Assembly (NCBI RefSeq): GCF_015624485.1
Contig: NZ_CP061378.1
Location: forward strand, 6,014,001 to 6,078,000
Reading direction: 5' to 3'
Length of the DNA: 64,000 nucleotides
Source of the DNA: Bradyrhizobium genosp. L
Lineage (GTDB): Bacteria; Pseudomonadota; Alphaproteobacteria; Rhizobiales; Xanthobacteraceae
Below the pieces are notes generated by a model. The model had not been told where the DNA came from. It ran no database searches and was given only the letters and a program-made list of their open reading frames with translations. The position numbers and the translations under genes are program-made. Shown here piece after piece: positions 44,009-53,421 of this stretch; the first letter of the stretch is position 1; the number at the start of each line of letters is the position of its first letter.

Positions 44009-44284
44009 ATGACAGAACCCCATCGCCCGAGGGTGAAATACGTCATCGGGCCTGACGGCAGCCCGTTGACGATAGCCGACCTGCCGGCCCCCGGTACCAA
44101 ACGGTGGGTGATCCGCCGCAAGGCCGAGGTCGTAGCCGCGGTCCGCGGAGGCCTGCTTTCCCTCGAGGAAGCATGCAGCCGCTACACGCTGACCGTCGAC
44201 GAATTCCTTTCCTGGCAGTTCTCGATCGACCAACACGGTCTGGCCGGGCTGCGCACCACACGTATCCAGCAGTATCGGCAGTAA
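44009..44284 (+). CDS. sciP: CtrA inhibitor SciP (DUF1153)
   Basis: A 91-residue helix-turn-helix protein (PRVKYVIGPDGSPLTIADLP, then RWVIRRKAEVVAAVRGGLLS and ACSRYTLTVDEFLSWQ) of the DUF1153/SciP family. In Caulobacter SciP binds CtrA and blocks transcription of CtrA-activated genes, including flagellar ones. It stands immediately before the fliF operon, with its own terminator. The start at 44009 was chosen over 43988 because the family begins MTEPxRPRVKY. Confidence 0.88.
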   Translation: MTEPHRPRVKYVIGPDGSPLTIADLPAPGTKRWVIRRKAEVVAAVRGGLLSLEEACSRYTLTVDEFLSWQFSIDQHGLAGLRTTRIQQYRQ

Positions 44285-44311
44285 ACCTCGCGCAAAAGGT
44301 TGCATTTGATG

Positions 44312-44345
44312 AAAACCGGTCTCGCTTCGCGAAGCCGGTTTTTTT
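44312..44345 (+). terminator. Rho-independent terminator of sciP
   Basis: aaaaccgg ... ccggtttt stem with a loop containing tcgcttcgcga, followed by a run of T. It lies 28 bp after the sciP stop. Confidence 0.85.
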
Positions 44346-44370
44346 CATGTCCGCGTTTTTGCCGCGGTTC

Positions 44371-44385
44371 TTAATCTTCGTTAAC
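44371..44385. promoter_or_regulatory. CtrA-box-like site before fliF
   Basis: TTAATCTTCGTTAAC: two TTAA half-sites separated by 6 nt, one less than the CtrA consensus TTAA-N7-TTAA. It lies 77 bp upstream of the fliF start. The neighbouring sciP supports CtrA control, but the spacing is off. Confidence 0.4.
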
Positions 44386-44461
44386 CAGATGGAAACCATA
44401 CCCTAGGCAATAATTGCCCAGTCGGACCCCCGAGGGGCCGCATGCTGCCTGGGGGCTGTTG

Positions 44462-46081
44462 GTGCAAAGTCTGGTTGCTTTCCTGAGAGGTCTTGGTGCG
44501 GCCCGTCTCACGGCCATGGTTGCGGTCACCGCAGCCCTGATCGGCTTCTTCGCCTTCGTCATCATGCGCGTCACCACGCCGCAGATGACCACCCTGTTCA
44601 CCGACCTGTCGACCGAGGATTCCTCGGGGATCATCAAGGAGCTGGAGCGCCAGGCGATCCCGTACGAGCTGCGCAATGACGGCGCCATCATCATGGTGCC
44701 GAAGGACAAAGTGACGCGGCTCAGGATGAAGCTCGCCGAGGGCGGCATGCCCAAGGGCGGCGGCGTCGGCTACGAGATCTTCGATAAATCTGATGCCCTG
44801 GGCACCACGAGCTTCGTCCAGAACATCAATCATTTGCGCGCGCTGGAGGGCGAGCTTGCCCGCACCATCCGCGGCATCGACAAGGTCCAGGCCGCGCGCG
44901 TCCACCTGGTGCTGCCGGAGCGGCCGTTGTTCTCGCGCGAGACGCCGGAGCCGTCGGCCTCGATCGTGCTCCGGGTGCGCGGCGCGCTGGAGCCGCAGCA
45001 GATCCGCGCCATCCGCCACGTCGTGGCCTCCGCCGTCAACGGGCTGAAGCCGCAGCGGGTCTCGATCGTCGACGAGGCCGGACAGTTGCTGGCCGACGGC
45101 GCCGCCACCGATGCCGATGCGTCAGCCGGCGACGAGCGCCGCACCGCCTTCGAGAAGCGGATGCGCAAGCAGGTCGAGGACATCGTCTCCTCGGTGGTCG
45201 GCTCCGGGCGCGCCCGGGTCGAGCTGTCGGCCGATTTCGACTTCAACAAGATCACCGAGACCTCGGACAAGTTCGACCCCGAGGGCCGGGTGCTGCGCTC
45301 GAGCCAGACCCGGGAAGAAAGCAGCGCCACCGCCGACAATAGCGGCCAGGTCACCGTCAACAACGAGCTGCCGGGCAACCAGAACGGCGACAACGCGGCG
45401 CGCGCCAAGGACCAGAGCAAGAAGAGCGAGGAAACCAACAATTACGAGATTTCCCGCACCACCAAGACCGAGGTGACCGAGGCCGGCCGGGTCAACCGGA
45501 TTTCGGTCGCGGTGCTGGTCGACGGCGCCTACTCCAAGAACGAGAAGGGCGAGCTCGTCTATCAGGACCGTCCCAAGGAGCAGCTCGACCGCATCGCCGC
45601 CCTGGTGCGCTCCGCGATCGGCTTCGACCAGAAGCGCGGCGACCAGGTCGAGGTGGTCAATCTCCGCTTCGCCGAGCCGCCGACCGCGCAGCCGATCATC
45701 GAGCCGACCGGCTTCCTCGGCATGCTGCAGTTCACCAAGGACGACGTGATGTACGTCATCGAGCTCGGCGTCATGATGATGCTCGGCCTGGTCGTGCTGT
45801 TCATGGTGGTCCGCCCGCTGGTCAAGCGCATCGTGGCGGTCGACGCTCTCCCCGCGCTGGTGCCCGCCCCCGCGCTGGCCGAAGCCTCCGAAGGCACTGC
45901 AGCCACCGGCCAGGCCCTGATCCCGAGCAACAGCGCCGCCGCGCAGCGCATCGACGTCGCCCAGATCCAGGGCCAAGTCCACGCCCAGGCCGTGCACCGG
46001 GTCGGCGAGCTCGCCGAGCGCAACCCGAACGAAACCGTCGCCATTGTTCGTCAATGGCTGAGCGAACCTGCGGAGGGTTGA
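44462..46081 (+). CDS. fliF: Flagellar MS-ring protein FliF
   Basis: A 539-residue membrane protein: N-terminal helix (about 13-36), periplasmic ring-building domains ([33 protein letters not shown] is the hallmark block) and a second helix near 440-460, with a C-terminal FliG-binding tail. The start is uncertain: the ORF opens at a TTG at 44414, but the GTG at 44462 (VQSLVAFL) has a GGGGGC site and removes an odd N-terminus. First gene of the fliF-fliG-fliH-fliN-flbD operon. Confidence 0.93.
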   Translation: MQSLVAFLRGLGAARLTAMVAVTAALIGFFAFVIMRVTTPQMTTLFTDLSTEDSSGIIKELERQAIPYELRNDGAIIMVPKDKVTRLRMKLAEGGMPKGGGVGYEIFDKSDALGTTSFVQNINHLRALEGELARTIRGIDKVQAARVHLVLPERPLFSRETPEPSASIVLRVRGALEPQQIRAIRHVVASAVNGLKPQRVSIVDEAGQLLADGAATDADASAGDERRTAFEKRMRKQVEDIVSSVVGSGRARVELSADFDFNKITETSDKFDPEGRVLRSSQTREESSATADNSGQVTVNNELPGNQNGDNAARAKDQSKKSEETNNYEISRTTKTEVTEAGRVNRISVAVLVDGAYSKNEKGELVYQDRPKEQLDRIAALVRSAIGFDQKRGDQVEVVNLRFAEPPTAQPIIEPTGFLGMLQFTKDDVMYVIELGVMMMLGLVVLFMVVRPLVKRIVAVDALPALVPAPALAEASEGTAATGQALIPSNSAAAQRIDVAQIQGQVHAQAVHRVGELAERNPNETVAIVRQWLSEPAEG

Positions 46082-46082
46082 G

Positions 46083-47168
46083 ATGGCCGCCGTCCCGCAG
46101 ACCACCAACACCAACGACATCACCAACGTGCTGTCGACGCTGGGCAGCCGCCAGAACGGCCGCCCCAAGAGCAAGCCGCTGTCCGGCCCGAAGCGCGCCG
46201 CGATCCTGATGCTCGCGCTCGGCGAGCAGTATGGCGGCAAGATCTGGTCGATGCTCGACGACGACGAGGTGCGCGAGCTGTCCTCGCACATGTCGACGCT
46301 CGGCACCGTCGAGGCCGACACGGTCGAGGACCTGATGGTCGAATTCGTGTCGCGGATGTCGGCGTCGGGTGCGCTGATGGGCAATTTCGACGCCACCGAG
46401 CGGCTGCTGCAGCAATACCTGCCGACCGAGCGCGTCGCCGGCATCATGGACGAGATCCGAGGCCCCGCCGGCCGCAACATGTGGGAGAAGCTCTCCAACG
46501 TCCAGGAAGAGGTGCTCGCCAACTACCTCAAGAACGAGTACCCGCAGACCATCGCCGTGGTGCTCTCGAAGCTGAAGCCGGAGCACGCCGCGCGCGTGCT
46601 CGCGATCCTGCCCGAGGACATCGCGCTCGACGTGGTCGGCCGCATGCTGCGGATGGAAGCGGTGCAGAAGGAAGTCATCGAGCGGGTCGAGCAGACGCTG
46701 CGCACCGAGTTCATGTCCAACCTCTCGCAGACCCGCCGCCGCGACGCCCATGAGGTGATGGCGGAGATCTTCAACAATTTCGACCGCCAGACCGAGACCC
46801 GCTTCATCACCTCGCTCGAGGAAGAGAACCGCGAATCCGCCGAGCGCATCAAGGCGCTGATGTTCACCTTCGACGACCTGATCAAGCTCGACGCCGCCTC
46901 GGCGCAGACCCTGATGCGCAATGTCGACAAGGACAAGCTCGGGGTTGCGCTGAAGAGCGCCAACGAGGAGGTGCGCGCCTTCTTCCTCGGCAACATGTCT
47001 TCCCGCGCCGGCAAGATGCTGATGGACGACATGGCCGCGATGGGCCCGGTTCGGCTGCGCGACGTCGACGAGGCGCAGGCGCTGCTGGTCAACCTCGCCA
47101 AAGACATGGCCGCGCGCGGCGAGATCACGCTGACCAAGAACCGCGCCGACGACGAGCTGGTGTACTGA
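46083..47168 (+). CDS. fliG: Flagellar motor switch protein FliG
   Basis: A 361-residue switch protein. N-terminal FliF-binding domain, middle domain ([23 protein letters not shown]) and C-terminal torque domain ([33 protein letters not shown]) are in order, with the charged residues that meet the stator. Its stop overlaps the fliH ATG by one base. Length is normal (about 340-360). Confidence 0.95.
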   Translation: MAAVPQTTNTNDITNVLSTLGSRQNGRPKSKPLSGPKRAAILMLALGEQYGGKIWSMLDDDEVRELSSHMSTLGTVEADTVEDLMVEFVSRMSASGALMGNFDATERLLQQYLPTERVAGIMDEIRGPAGRNMWEKLSNVQEEVLANYLKNEYPQTIAVVLSKLKPEHAARVLAILPEDIALDVVGRMLRMEAVQKEVIERVEQTLRTEFMSNLSQTRRRDAHEVMAEIFNNFDRQTETRFITSLEEENRESAERIKALMFTFDDLIKLDAASAQTLMRNVDKDKLGVALKSANEEVRAFFLGNMSSRAGKMLMDDMAAMGPVRLRDVDEAQALLVNLAKDMAARGEITLTKNRADDELVY

Positions 47169-47791
47169 TGGCCGCGCCCGCAAAATTCATGTTCGACAAC
47201 GATTTCTCGGCGCCCGACCGCGCCCGCGAACGGGCGCCGACGCCGGCCGAGATGGCGCAGAAGATCGCCGATGCCGAAGCGCGCGCCTACCGCGCCGGCC
47301 ATGAGGCGGCGCTGCGCGAGGCCAAGGTCGAGAGCGACCGCCGCGCGGCGCTGGCATTGGAGCAGATCGGCGCCGCGATCAACGGTATCGCCGCGCGCTT
47401 TGCCGGCGTCGAGACGCGGATGGAAACCGAGGCGGTCGACGTCGCGGTCGCAGTCGCCCGCAAGCTCTGTTCCGAATTGGTCGCCCGCGAGCCGCTCGGC
47501 GAGGTCACCGCGCTGGTCAGCGACTGCTTCTCGCATCTGGTGGCGACCCCGCATCTGGTGGTCCGCATCAACGACGCGCTGTACGACGCGGCGCGCGACA
47601 ATATCGAGCGGCTGGCGGCGCAGAGCGGTTTCGAGGGCCGGCTGGTGATCCTGGCCGAGCCTTCGATCGCGACCGGCGACTGCCGGATCGAATGGGCCGA
47701 CGGCGGCGTGGTGCTGGAGCGCGCCGCGATCGAAGCGAAGATCAACGAACTGGTCGGGCGCTATCTGGCGTCCCGCGGTCAGCCCGGCTGA
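47168..47791 (+). CDS. fliH: Flagellar assembly protein FliH
   Basis: A 207-residue protein with an N-terminal Ala/Glu-rich coiled segment (about 30-75) and a FliH/HrpE-type C-terminal domain (RLVILAEPSIATGDCRIEWADGG). FliH binds and restrains the export ATPase FliI. In Caulobacter the gene at this place was first called flbE. Divergent in sequence from enteric FliH but its position between fliG and fliN supports the call. Confidence 0.82.
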   Translation: MAAPAKFMFDNDFSAPDRARERAPTPAEMAQKIADAEARAYRAGHEAALREAKVESDRRAALALEQIGAAINGIAARFAGVETRMETEAVDVAVAVARKLCSELVAREPLGEVTALVSDCFSHLVATPHLVVRINDALYDAARDNIERLAAQSGFEGRLVILAEPSIATGDCRIEWADGGVVLERAAIEAKINELVGRYLASRGQPG

Positions 47792-47811
47792 CGGAGAAAC
47801 GAGGACAGACC

Positions 47812-48162
47812 ATGAGCGACACCGACACCCACGTCCCGCTTCCCGACCTCAACTCCTCGGATGCGCCCGGCATCGACGACGTCGGCTACAACGAGGACGA
47901 ACATGCCTCGCGCATCGCCGCCGACCTCGAGGCCGTGTTCGACGTGCCGGTGCAGGTCTCGGCGGTGCTCGGCCGCTCCAAGATGGACGTCGGCGACCTG
48001 CTCAAGCTCGGACCCGGCACCGTGCTCGAGCTCGACCGCCGCGTCGGCGAGGCGATCGACATCTATGTCAACAACCGCCTGGTGGCGCGTGGCGAAGTGG
48101 TGCTGGTGGAAGACAAGCTCGGCGTGACCATGACCGAAATCATCAAGGCGGACCGCTCTTAA
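47812..48162 (+). CDS. fliN: Flagellar motor switch protein FliN
   Basis: 116 residues. The acidic N-terminus is followed by the SpoA/FliN domain (FDVPVQVSAVLGRSKMDVGDLLKLGPGTVLELD, RLVARGEVVLVEDKLGVTMTEII). FliN forms the lower C-ring with FliM; no fliM is in this window. Good ribosome site (ggaga then gagga). Confidence 0.95.
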   Translation: MSDTDTHVPLPDLNSSDAPGIDDVGYNEDEHASRIAADLEAVFDVPVQVSAVLGRSKMDVGDLLKLGPGTVLELDRRVGEAIDIYVNNRLVARGEVVLVEDKLGVTMTEIIKADRS

Positions 48163-48215
48163 CAATTCAACGGTAGCGCGCGGGATTCGCGCGACCAGAC
48201 GGACAGGAGACTATC

Positions 48216-49601
48216 ATGCGGCTTCTCATCGTTGGCACCCTGAAGGGCCAGCTCACCACCGCCACCAAGATCGCGATGGAGAACGGCGCCACCGTGACCC
48301 ACGCGGAGACCGCCGAACAGGCGATGCATGTGGTGCGCGGCGGCAAGGGCGCCGACCTGCTGCTGGTCGATGTCGGCCTCGACATCCGCGACCTCGTGAT
48401 GCGGCTCGAGGCCGAGCACATCCACGTGCCGATCGTCGCCTGCGGCATAACCAGCGACGCCCGCGCCGCGGTCGCCGCGATCCGCGCCGGCGCCAAGGAA
48501 TACATCCCGCTGCCGCCGGATCCCGAATTGATCGCAGCCGTGCTCGCCGCGGTCGCCAACGACGCCCGCGACCTGGTGTGGCGCGACGAGGCGATGGGCC
48601 GGGTGATCAAGCTCGCGCAGCAGATCGCCGGCTCGGATGCATCGGTGATGATCACCGGCGAGTCCGGCACCGGCAAGGAGGTGCTGGCGCGCTACGTGCA
48701 CGCCCGCTCGGCTCGCGCCAAGCGGCCGTTCATCTCGATCAACTGCGCGGCGATCCCCGAGCACCTGCTGGAATCCGAGCTGTTCGGCCACGAGAAGGGC
48801 GCGTTCACCGGCGCGGTCGCCCGCCGCATCGGCAAGTTCGAGGAGGCGACCGGCGGCACGCTGCTGCTCGACGAAATCTCCGAGATGGACGTCCGCCTGC
48901 AGTCCAAGCTGTTGCGCGCGATCCAGGAACGGGTGATCGACCGGGTCGGCGGCACCAAGCCCGTGCCGGTGGATATCCGGATCATCGCGACCTCGAACCG
49001 CAATCTGAGCGAGGCGGTGCGCGATGGCACGTTCCGCGAGGATTTGCTGTTTCGCCTCAACGTGGTCAATCTGAAGATCCCGCCGCTGCGCGACCGCCCG
49101 GCCGATATCCTGGAGCTGGCGCAGCATTTCGCCAAGAAATACGCCGAGGCCAACGGCGTGCCGGTGCGCCCGATCTCGGCCGAAGCGCGCAAGGTGCTGA
49201 CCAGCAACCGCTGGCAGGGCAATGTCCGCGAGCTGGAGAACACCATCCACCGCTCGGTGCTGATGGCGCAGGGCGACGAGATCGGCGCGGACGCAATCCT
49301 GACCCCCGACGGCGACCGCCTCGACCTCGCCAAGACCGCGCCCGCGGTGGCGCATGCGACGCTGGCGGCCGAGCAGGTCACCCGCGCCTTGGTCGGCCGC
49401 ACCGTCGCCGATGTCGAGCGCGACCTGATCCTGGAGACGCTGAAGCACTGCCTCGGCAACCGCACCCACGCCGCCAACATCCTCGGCATCTCGATCCGCA
49501 CGCTGCGCAACAAGCTGAACGAATATGCCGACGGCGGCATCCCGATCACGCCCGCCGGCAACGGCGCAGGCGACTATCAGCGGCTGGCGACGGCGGGCTG
49601 A
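48216..49601 (+). CDS. flbD: Sigma-54-dependent flagellar activator FlbD
   Basis: 461 residues. Atypical receiver domain (1-115) lacking the usual acidic pair at its start, AAA+ sigma-54 interaction domain with Walker A GESGTGKE (148-155), GAFTGA loop and Walker B region LLLDEISEM, and a C-terminal Fis-type helix-turn-helix (THAANILGISIRTLRNKL). In Caulobacter FlbD activates late flagellar genes and represses early ones with FliX. Position after fliN is the classic one. flhA, often next, is not here. Confidence 0.93.
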   Translation: MRLLIVGTLKGQLTTATKIAMENGATVTHAETAEQAMHVVRGGKGADLLLVDVGLDIRDLVMRLEAEHIHVPIVACGITSDARAAVAAIRAGAKEYIPLPPDPELIAAVLAAVANDARDLVWRDEAMGRVIKLAQQIAGSDASVMITGESGTGKEVLARYVHARSARAKRPFISINCAAIPEHLLESELFGHEKGAFTGAVARRIGKFEEATGGTLLLDEISEMDVRLQSKLLRAIQERVIDRVGGTKPVPVDIRIIATSNRNLSEAVRDGTFREDLLFRLNVVNLKIPPLRDRPADILELAQHFAKKYAEANGVPVRPISAEARKVLTSNRWQGNVRELENTIHRSVLMAQGDEIGADAILTPDGDRLDLAKTAPAVAHATLAAEQVTRALVGRTVADVERDLILETLKHCLGNRTHAANILGISIRTLRNKLNEYADGGIPITPAGNGAGDYQRLATAG

Positions 49602-49634
49602 GCGACGGAACGCAGGCGCGGCCGCCTCGCCGCG

Positions 49635-49814
49635 TCACGAATAGCTCGGCGCGTCAGGCTTGCGGAATATCCGGATCGGATCGCCGGGCGTGATGGTGCG
49701 GCCGCTGAATGCCGCATAGGCATAGAGCGCGAGATAGCCGACGGCGAGCAGGCCTACGACATAGAATAGAATGGCTCCGGCGCGCTTCATCGAACCGTCA
49801 CGTCTGCGAAACAT
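49635..49814 (-). CDS. Small single-pass membrane protein
   Basis: 59 residues, not part of any longer gene: MFRRRDGSMKRAG, then a hydrophobic helix (AILFYVVGLLAVGYLALYAY), then FSGRTITPGDPIRIFRKPD. An alternative start is at 49790. It is convergent with flbD. Family not recognised; the composition is protein-like. Confidence 0.55.
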   Translation of the reverse strand: MFRRRDGSMKRAGAILFYVVGLLAVGYLALYAYAAFSGRTITPGDPIRIFRKPDAPSYS

Positions 49815-49973
49815 CCCGGGCTTTTAATCCCTGGCCTGCTTGAGCGCCACCGGCAACATGCCGCGCTGCGCCATCGCCGTTTCATCGCTTGAATCTTGCT
49901 CTCTTGAATCTTGCGCGCAGTTGCCGTACTCAATCTCCTATTGCTTTTACTTTTTTAACAACTGGAGAGAGAT

Positions 49974-50357
49974 ATGGCTCTTTATGCGCAGTCCGCCGCC
50001 GGCACCCACACGACCAATTCGAGCTCCTGGACGTCCATTCCGGGCCTCACCCTCACGATCCCTGAGGGGGTGGGCACCATTGCGATCGTCGTTCTCAACA
50101 TTCCATTTCCGTATGCGACGGGTAACAATACCCCGGGCGGTAACTTCGGCATCAACATCAATGGCGCGGTGTCGCCTGTCGTGGCCGGTTTTACCTACAA
50201 CGAGCAGGTCCCACAGTCCACGGGCCGGGTTCCGACGACGCTGGTCGTCGGTGTTCCGCTTGGCAACAAACCGCAGGTCATTACGGGCGTCTGGTCCAAC
50301 GTCCGCGGCAGCACGGTGATCATCGATACGCCCGCGACGCTCACCGCGGTGTTCTGA
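49974..50357 (+). CDS. Hypothetical beta-rich protein
   Basis: 127 residues, Thr/Ser/Gly/Val-rich with alternating hydrophobic strands (TIAIVVLNIPFPYATG, TTLVVGVPLGNK) and no signal peptide, suggesting a small beta-sandwich. A strong ribosome site (ggagagag) precedes the ATG. Lower GC and codon use than neighbours hint at later acquisition. A partial copy of its C-terminal end occurs at 50451-50521. Function unknown; not recognised as a known lectin or pilin. Confidence 0.6.
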   Translation: MALYAQSAAGTHTTNSSSWTSIPGLTLTIPEGVGTIAIVVLNIPFPYATGNNTPGGNFGININGAVSPVVAGFTYNEQVPQSTGRVPTTLVVGVPLGNKPQVITGVWSNVRGSTVIIDTPATLTAVF

Positions 50358-50450
50358 CGATATCGTTTCAAGCGAAGGCCCCATCCCGCGCCCGATGCGG
50401 GATGGGCGGGATTTCTGAAGCATCGGGAGATGCCTCAATAACAGATCACA

Positions 50451-50521
50451 GTGGTCCGGGCTGCGGCAGGCGAAAGCAACATCATCATCGACTCGCCAGC
50501 GTCGCTGACTGCGATTTTCAG
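50451..50521 (+). pseudogene. Decayed partial copy of the 49974 gene
   Basis: The translated stretch VRAAAGESNIIIDSPASLTAIF mirrors the C-terminal end of the upstream protein (VRGSTVIIDTPATLTAVF). No start or upstream body remains. It is followed within 3 bp by the second 48-bp repeat, which may have truncated it. Confidence 0.6.
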
Positions 50522-50523
50522 CC

Positions 50524-50571
50524 AAAGCGTTTTCGAGCGAAGTGGATACCAGTTCGCGGGAAGAAAATGCG
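50524..50571. repeat. 48-bp dispersed repeat, copy 2
   Basis: Matches the copy at 26383-26430 with three differences. It lies between the decayed gene fragment and the end of the GGDEF-EAL gene. Confidence 0.75.
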
Positions 50572-50576
50572 CTAAA

Positions 50577-53120
50577 TTAGACGCTGGCCCGCTTCAGCTG
50601 GATCCGCCACGCTTCGCGCTCGATGCGGACGGCTACCAGCGGCGCCTTGTCGGGGGCGACGGGCGGAGAAAAGACGAAGCCCTGCACCACGTCGCAATCG
50701 AGGCCGCCGAGCACATCCAGTTCGGCCTGTAGCTCGGCGCCCTCCGCCACGACGGTCATGCCGAGCCCGTGCGCGAGGGCGATGATGCCGCCGAGCAGCT
50801 TGCGCTTCTCCGGGGCGGTGGAGATGCCGTCCACGAAGGCCCGGTCCACCTTGAGCCGGTCGAAGGGCAGGCGCGTCAGATAGCCGAGCGAGGAATAGCC
50901 CGAGCCGAAATCGTCCAGCGCCAGCCGGGCCCCCAGACCGGAGAGCGCCGTCAGCGTGCGACTGATCCGCTGCTCGGTATGATCCACGAACAGGCTCTCG
51001 GTCAGCTCCAGGCACAGGAGCTCCGCCGGAAAGCCGGTCTCGGCCAGCACCGAAGCCACGGCCATCTCGAAATCCGCGCTCCAGATCTGCGCCGGCGAGA
51101 CGTTGACCGAGACGGTGCGCCGCGGCAGCCCGGCATCCAGCCAGGCACGGCCCTGCCGGCAGGCTTCGCGCAGCACCCACAGGCCGAGATCGACGATCAG
51201 CCCGGAGCTTTCGGCGATCGGGATGAACTCCTCCGGCGAGATCGGCCCGCGCTCGGGATGGGTCCACCGCAGCAGCGCCTCGAAGCCGGTAACGTGACCG
51301 GTCTTCATATCCACCTGCGGCTGGTAATGGGCGTGCAGAGCGCCGGTTTCCACGGCGTGGCGCAGATGCCGCGCGAGATCGAGCCTTTGATCGACCGCCT
51401 GGGCATAGACCGGCTCGAACAGTTGCGCGCGGCCGCGCCCGGCCTCCTTGGCCATATAGAGCGCGAGGTCGGCGTTGCGCACGGCGGTTTCCGCGGTCGC
51501 CCCATGCTCCGGCAGGCGGGCGATGCCGATGGTGGCGCCGACGAAGGCTTCGCCCTCGCTCAGATCGACGGGGCCGGACAGCCTGCCGATCAGCCGATCG
51601 GCAAGCCCGGTCAGCGCGGCATCGGACGTGCCGCATCCCTCCGCCAGCACGGCGAATTCGTCGCCGCCGAGCCGGGCGATGAAGGCGCGCGGCCCCAACT
51701 CCTGCCGCAGCACCGCCGCCACCCGGATCAGCAATTCGTCGCCGGCGGCATGGCCGAGGGAATCGTTGACCTCCTTGAAGCGGTCGAGGTCGATGAGCAG
51801 CAGCGCGCCGACCCGGCCGTCCAGGGCACAGCCTTCGATCAGGGCGGCAAGCTGGCGCTTGAACAGCGCGCGATTGGCGAGGCCGGTCAATGGATCGCTG
51901 TAGGCGAGCTGCTCGAGCTGGCGCTCGGCCTCCTTCCGCTCCGTCACGTCCTGCACGGTGCCGATGATGCCGATGACCTTGTCGTGCGCGAGCTCGGCCT
52001 TGCAGATCACCGCCAGATCGCGGGGCGTGCCGTCCGCATGCAGGATGCGCAGATCCGTAGCTTCGGTCCTGCGGGTGCGGACGACCCGTTTCTGGACGTT
52101 GCGGAAACGGTCGGCGTCGTCACCCACAAAATAGGGCCGCATGGTCTCATCGGTCGGCTCGAACGTATCCGGGTCGAAACCGAGCAGCTGGTAGAGTTCG
52201 GGCGCCCAGACCGTGCGGCCGCCGTCCAGCCGATAGCTCCAGGTGCCGATCTTGCCGAGCTGGTGGGCTTCCTCCAGCGCCCGTGTGCGCTGGTCGAGCA
52301 GCGCCTTGGCCGCTCGGAGCTGGGTGATGTCGCTGGCCGTGCCGCGATAGCCGAGAAAGACGCCGTCATCGGCGAAGATCGGCTTGCCGCTGGTCGAGAT
52401 ACTGACACGCGATCCGTCCTGTCCGATCACCGTATAGGTGAAGTCGCGGAAAGGGCGATAGGCCTCCATGTCGGCGCGGTGCCGCGCCATGCCTTCCTCG
52501 TCCTCGGGCGCGTAAGCCAGTTCCCAACGTGCGCTGCCGCCGGAGGCGACCGTCTGGAAGGCCGCATTGCCGTCGAGCAATTTGGGATAGGGCAGCAGGC
52601 GATGCTGGGCGTCGCTCTCCCAGCACCAATCCGATGCCGTGCTGACAAAATCGGCGAGCCGCTGCTCGCTCTCCGCCAGGCGCCGCAGCGCAGAGGTCTC
52701 CACCGTGACGTCGCGGACAATGCCGGACACGCGCCGGACCTCGCCGCACGCGTCGAATTCCGCTTCGCCGTGCACCACACAGTCGAGCACGCTGCCATCG
52801 GGCCTGCGGAGCCGCGTCTGCACCGCATACGGCTTCCCCTCCGCCCAGCAGGCCGCGTAATGCGCTTCGAGAACGGTCCGGCTTTCAGGCAAATAGCGCG
52901 CGTGCACCGTGGCGATCGGGATGAAGCCGTCGATCGTCTCGAATTCGTAGAAGGCGGCGAACTCGGGCGATATCCAGAAATCGGTCGCAGCCGCGCTGTG
53001 CGATTCCCAGTAGCCCATGCGGGCCATCCGGATGGCGGAGCGCAGCGACCGTTCCTCATGCCAGCGGCGACGCGCTTCCCCTGCGGGTGCCTGCCCTTGC
53101 GGCAATCTGCTAACGGCCAT
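50577..53120 (-). CDS. PAS-GGDEF-EAL signalling protein (c-di-GMP turnover)
   Basis: An 847-residue cytoplasmic protein with no membrane segment. Three PAS-like domains (about 25-140, 150-275, 285-405), then a GGDEF domain with intact RLGGDEF (about 485) and an EAL domain with GFEALLRW (about 612), DDFGSGYSSL (about 732) and VVAEGAE. Both catalytic motifs look complete, so it could make and degrade c-di-GMP. PAS domains suggest redox, light or ligand input. It stands alone, near but not in the flagellar operon. Confidence 0.92.
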   Translation of the reverse strand: MAVSRLPQGQAPAGEARRRWHEERSLRSAIRMARMGYWESHSAAATDFWISPEFAAFYEFETIDGFIPIATVHARYLPESRTVLEAHYAACWAEGKPYAVQTRLRRPDGSVLDCVVHGEAEFDACGEVRRVSGIVRDVTVETSALRRLAESEQRLADFVSTASDWCWESDAQHRLLPYPKLLDGNAAFQTVASGGSARWELAYAPEDEEGMARHRADMEAYRPFRDFTYTVIGQDGSRVSISTSGKPIFADDGVFLGYRGTASDITQLRAAKALLDQRTRALEEAHQLGKIGTWSYRLDGGRTVWAPELYQLLGFDPDTFEPTDETMRPYFVGDDADRFRNVQKRVVRTRRTEATDLRILHADGTPRDLAVICKAELAHDKVIGIIGTVQDVTERKEAERQLEQLAYSDPLTGLANRALFKRQLAALIEGCALDGRVGALLLIDLDRFKEVNDSLGHAAGDELLIRVAAVLRQELGPRAFIARLGGDEFAVLAEGCGTSDAALTGLADRLIGRLSGPVDLSEGEAFVGATIGIARLPEHGATAETAVRNADLALYMAKEAGRGRAQLFEPVYAQAVDQRLDLARHLRHAVETGALHAHYQPQVDMKTGHVTGFEALLRWTHPERGPISPEEFIPIAESSGLIVDLGLWVLREACRQGRAWLDAGLPRRTVSVNVSPAQIWSADFEMAVASVLAETGFPAELLCLELTESLFVDHTEQRISRTLTALSGLGARLALDDFGSGYSSLGYLTRLPFDRLKVDRAFVDGISTAPEKRKLLGGIIALAHGLGMTVVAEGAELQAELDVLGGLDCDVVQGFVFSPPVAPDKAPLVAVRIEREAWRIQLKRASV

Positions 53121-53421
53121 TGGTCCCCAACCAAACGCTAACGCACACTCGCCCCACCGACCATTAGCATAGAGCGCGACAACCTTGGAGCGAAGGCGGT
53201 CACAATCCGGGGATGGTCCGCATATTTGGTGTAGTTTCGGTGAATTCCGCGATCGACGGCAAGATACGGAACGGGCCGATCTGGATGAAACTCTTGATGT
53301 TGCGGTTAAGTTCGGGTTGCTTCAGCCGCCCGTCGCCTCAAGACTTCAAACCTGGACTGTATCTGGCACCGCCAATCCGCGCACCGGATGTTTCAGCCGA
53401 GACGCAACCAGAGCGAGAATC
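53121..53421. other. Intergenic, nothing identified
   Basis: 301 bp between the GGDEF-EAL start and the flavin reductase stop. A short ORF at 53213 lacks support. No hairpin with T-run was seen. Confidence 0.35.

Noticed and set aside
50769..53141. A 790-codon open frame on the plus strand
   Set aside because: Mirror of the GGDEF-EAL gene, which carries all its catalytic motifs.
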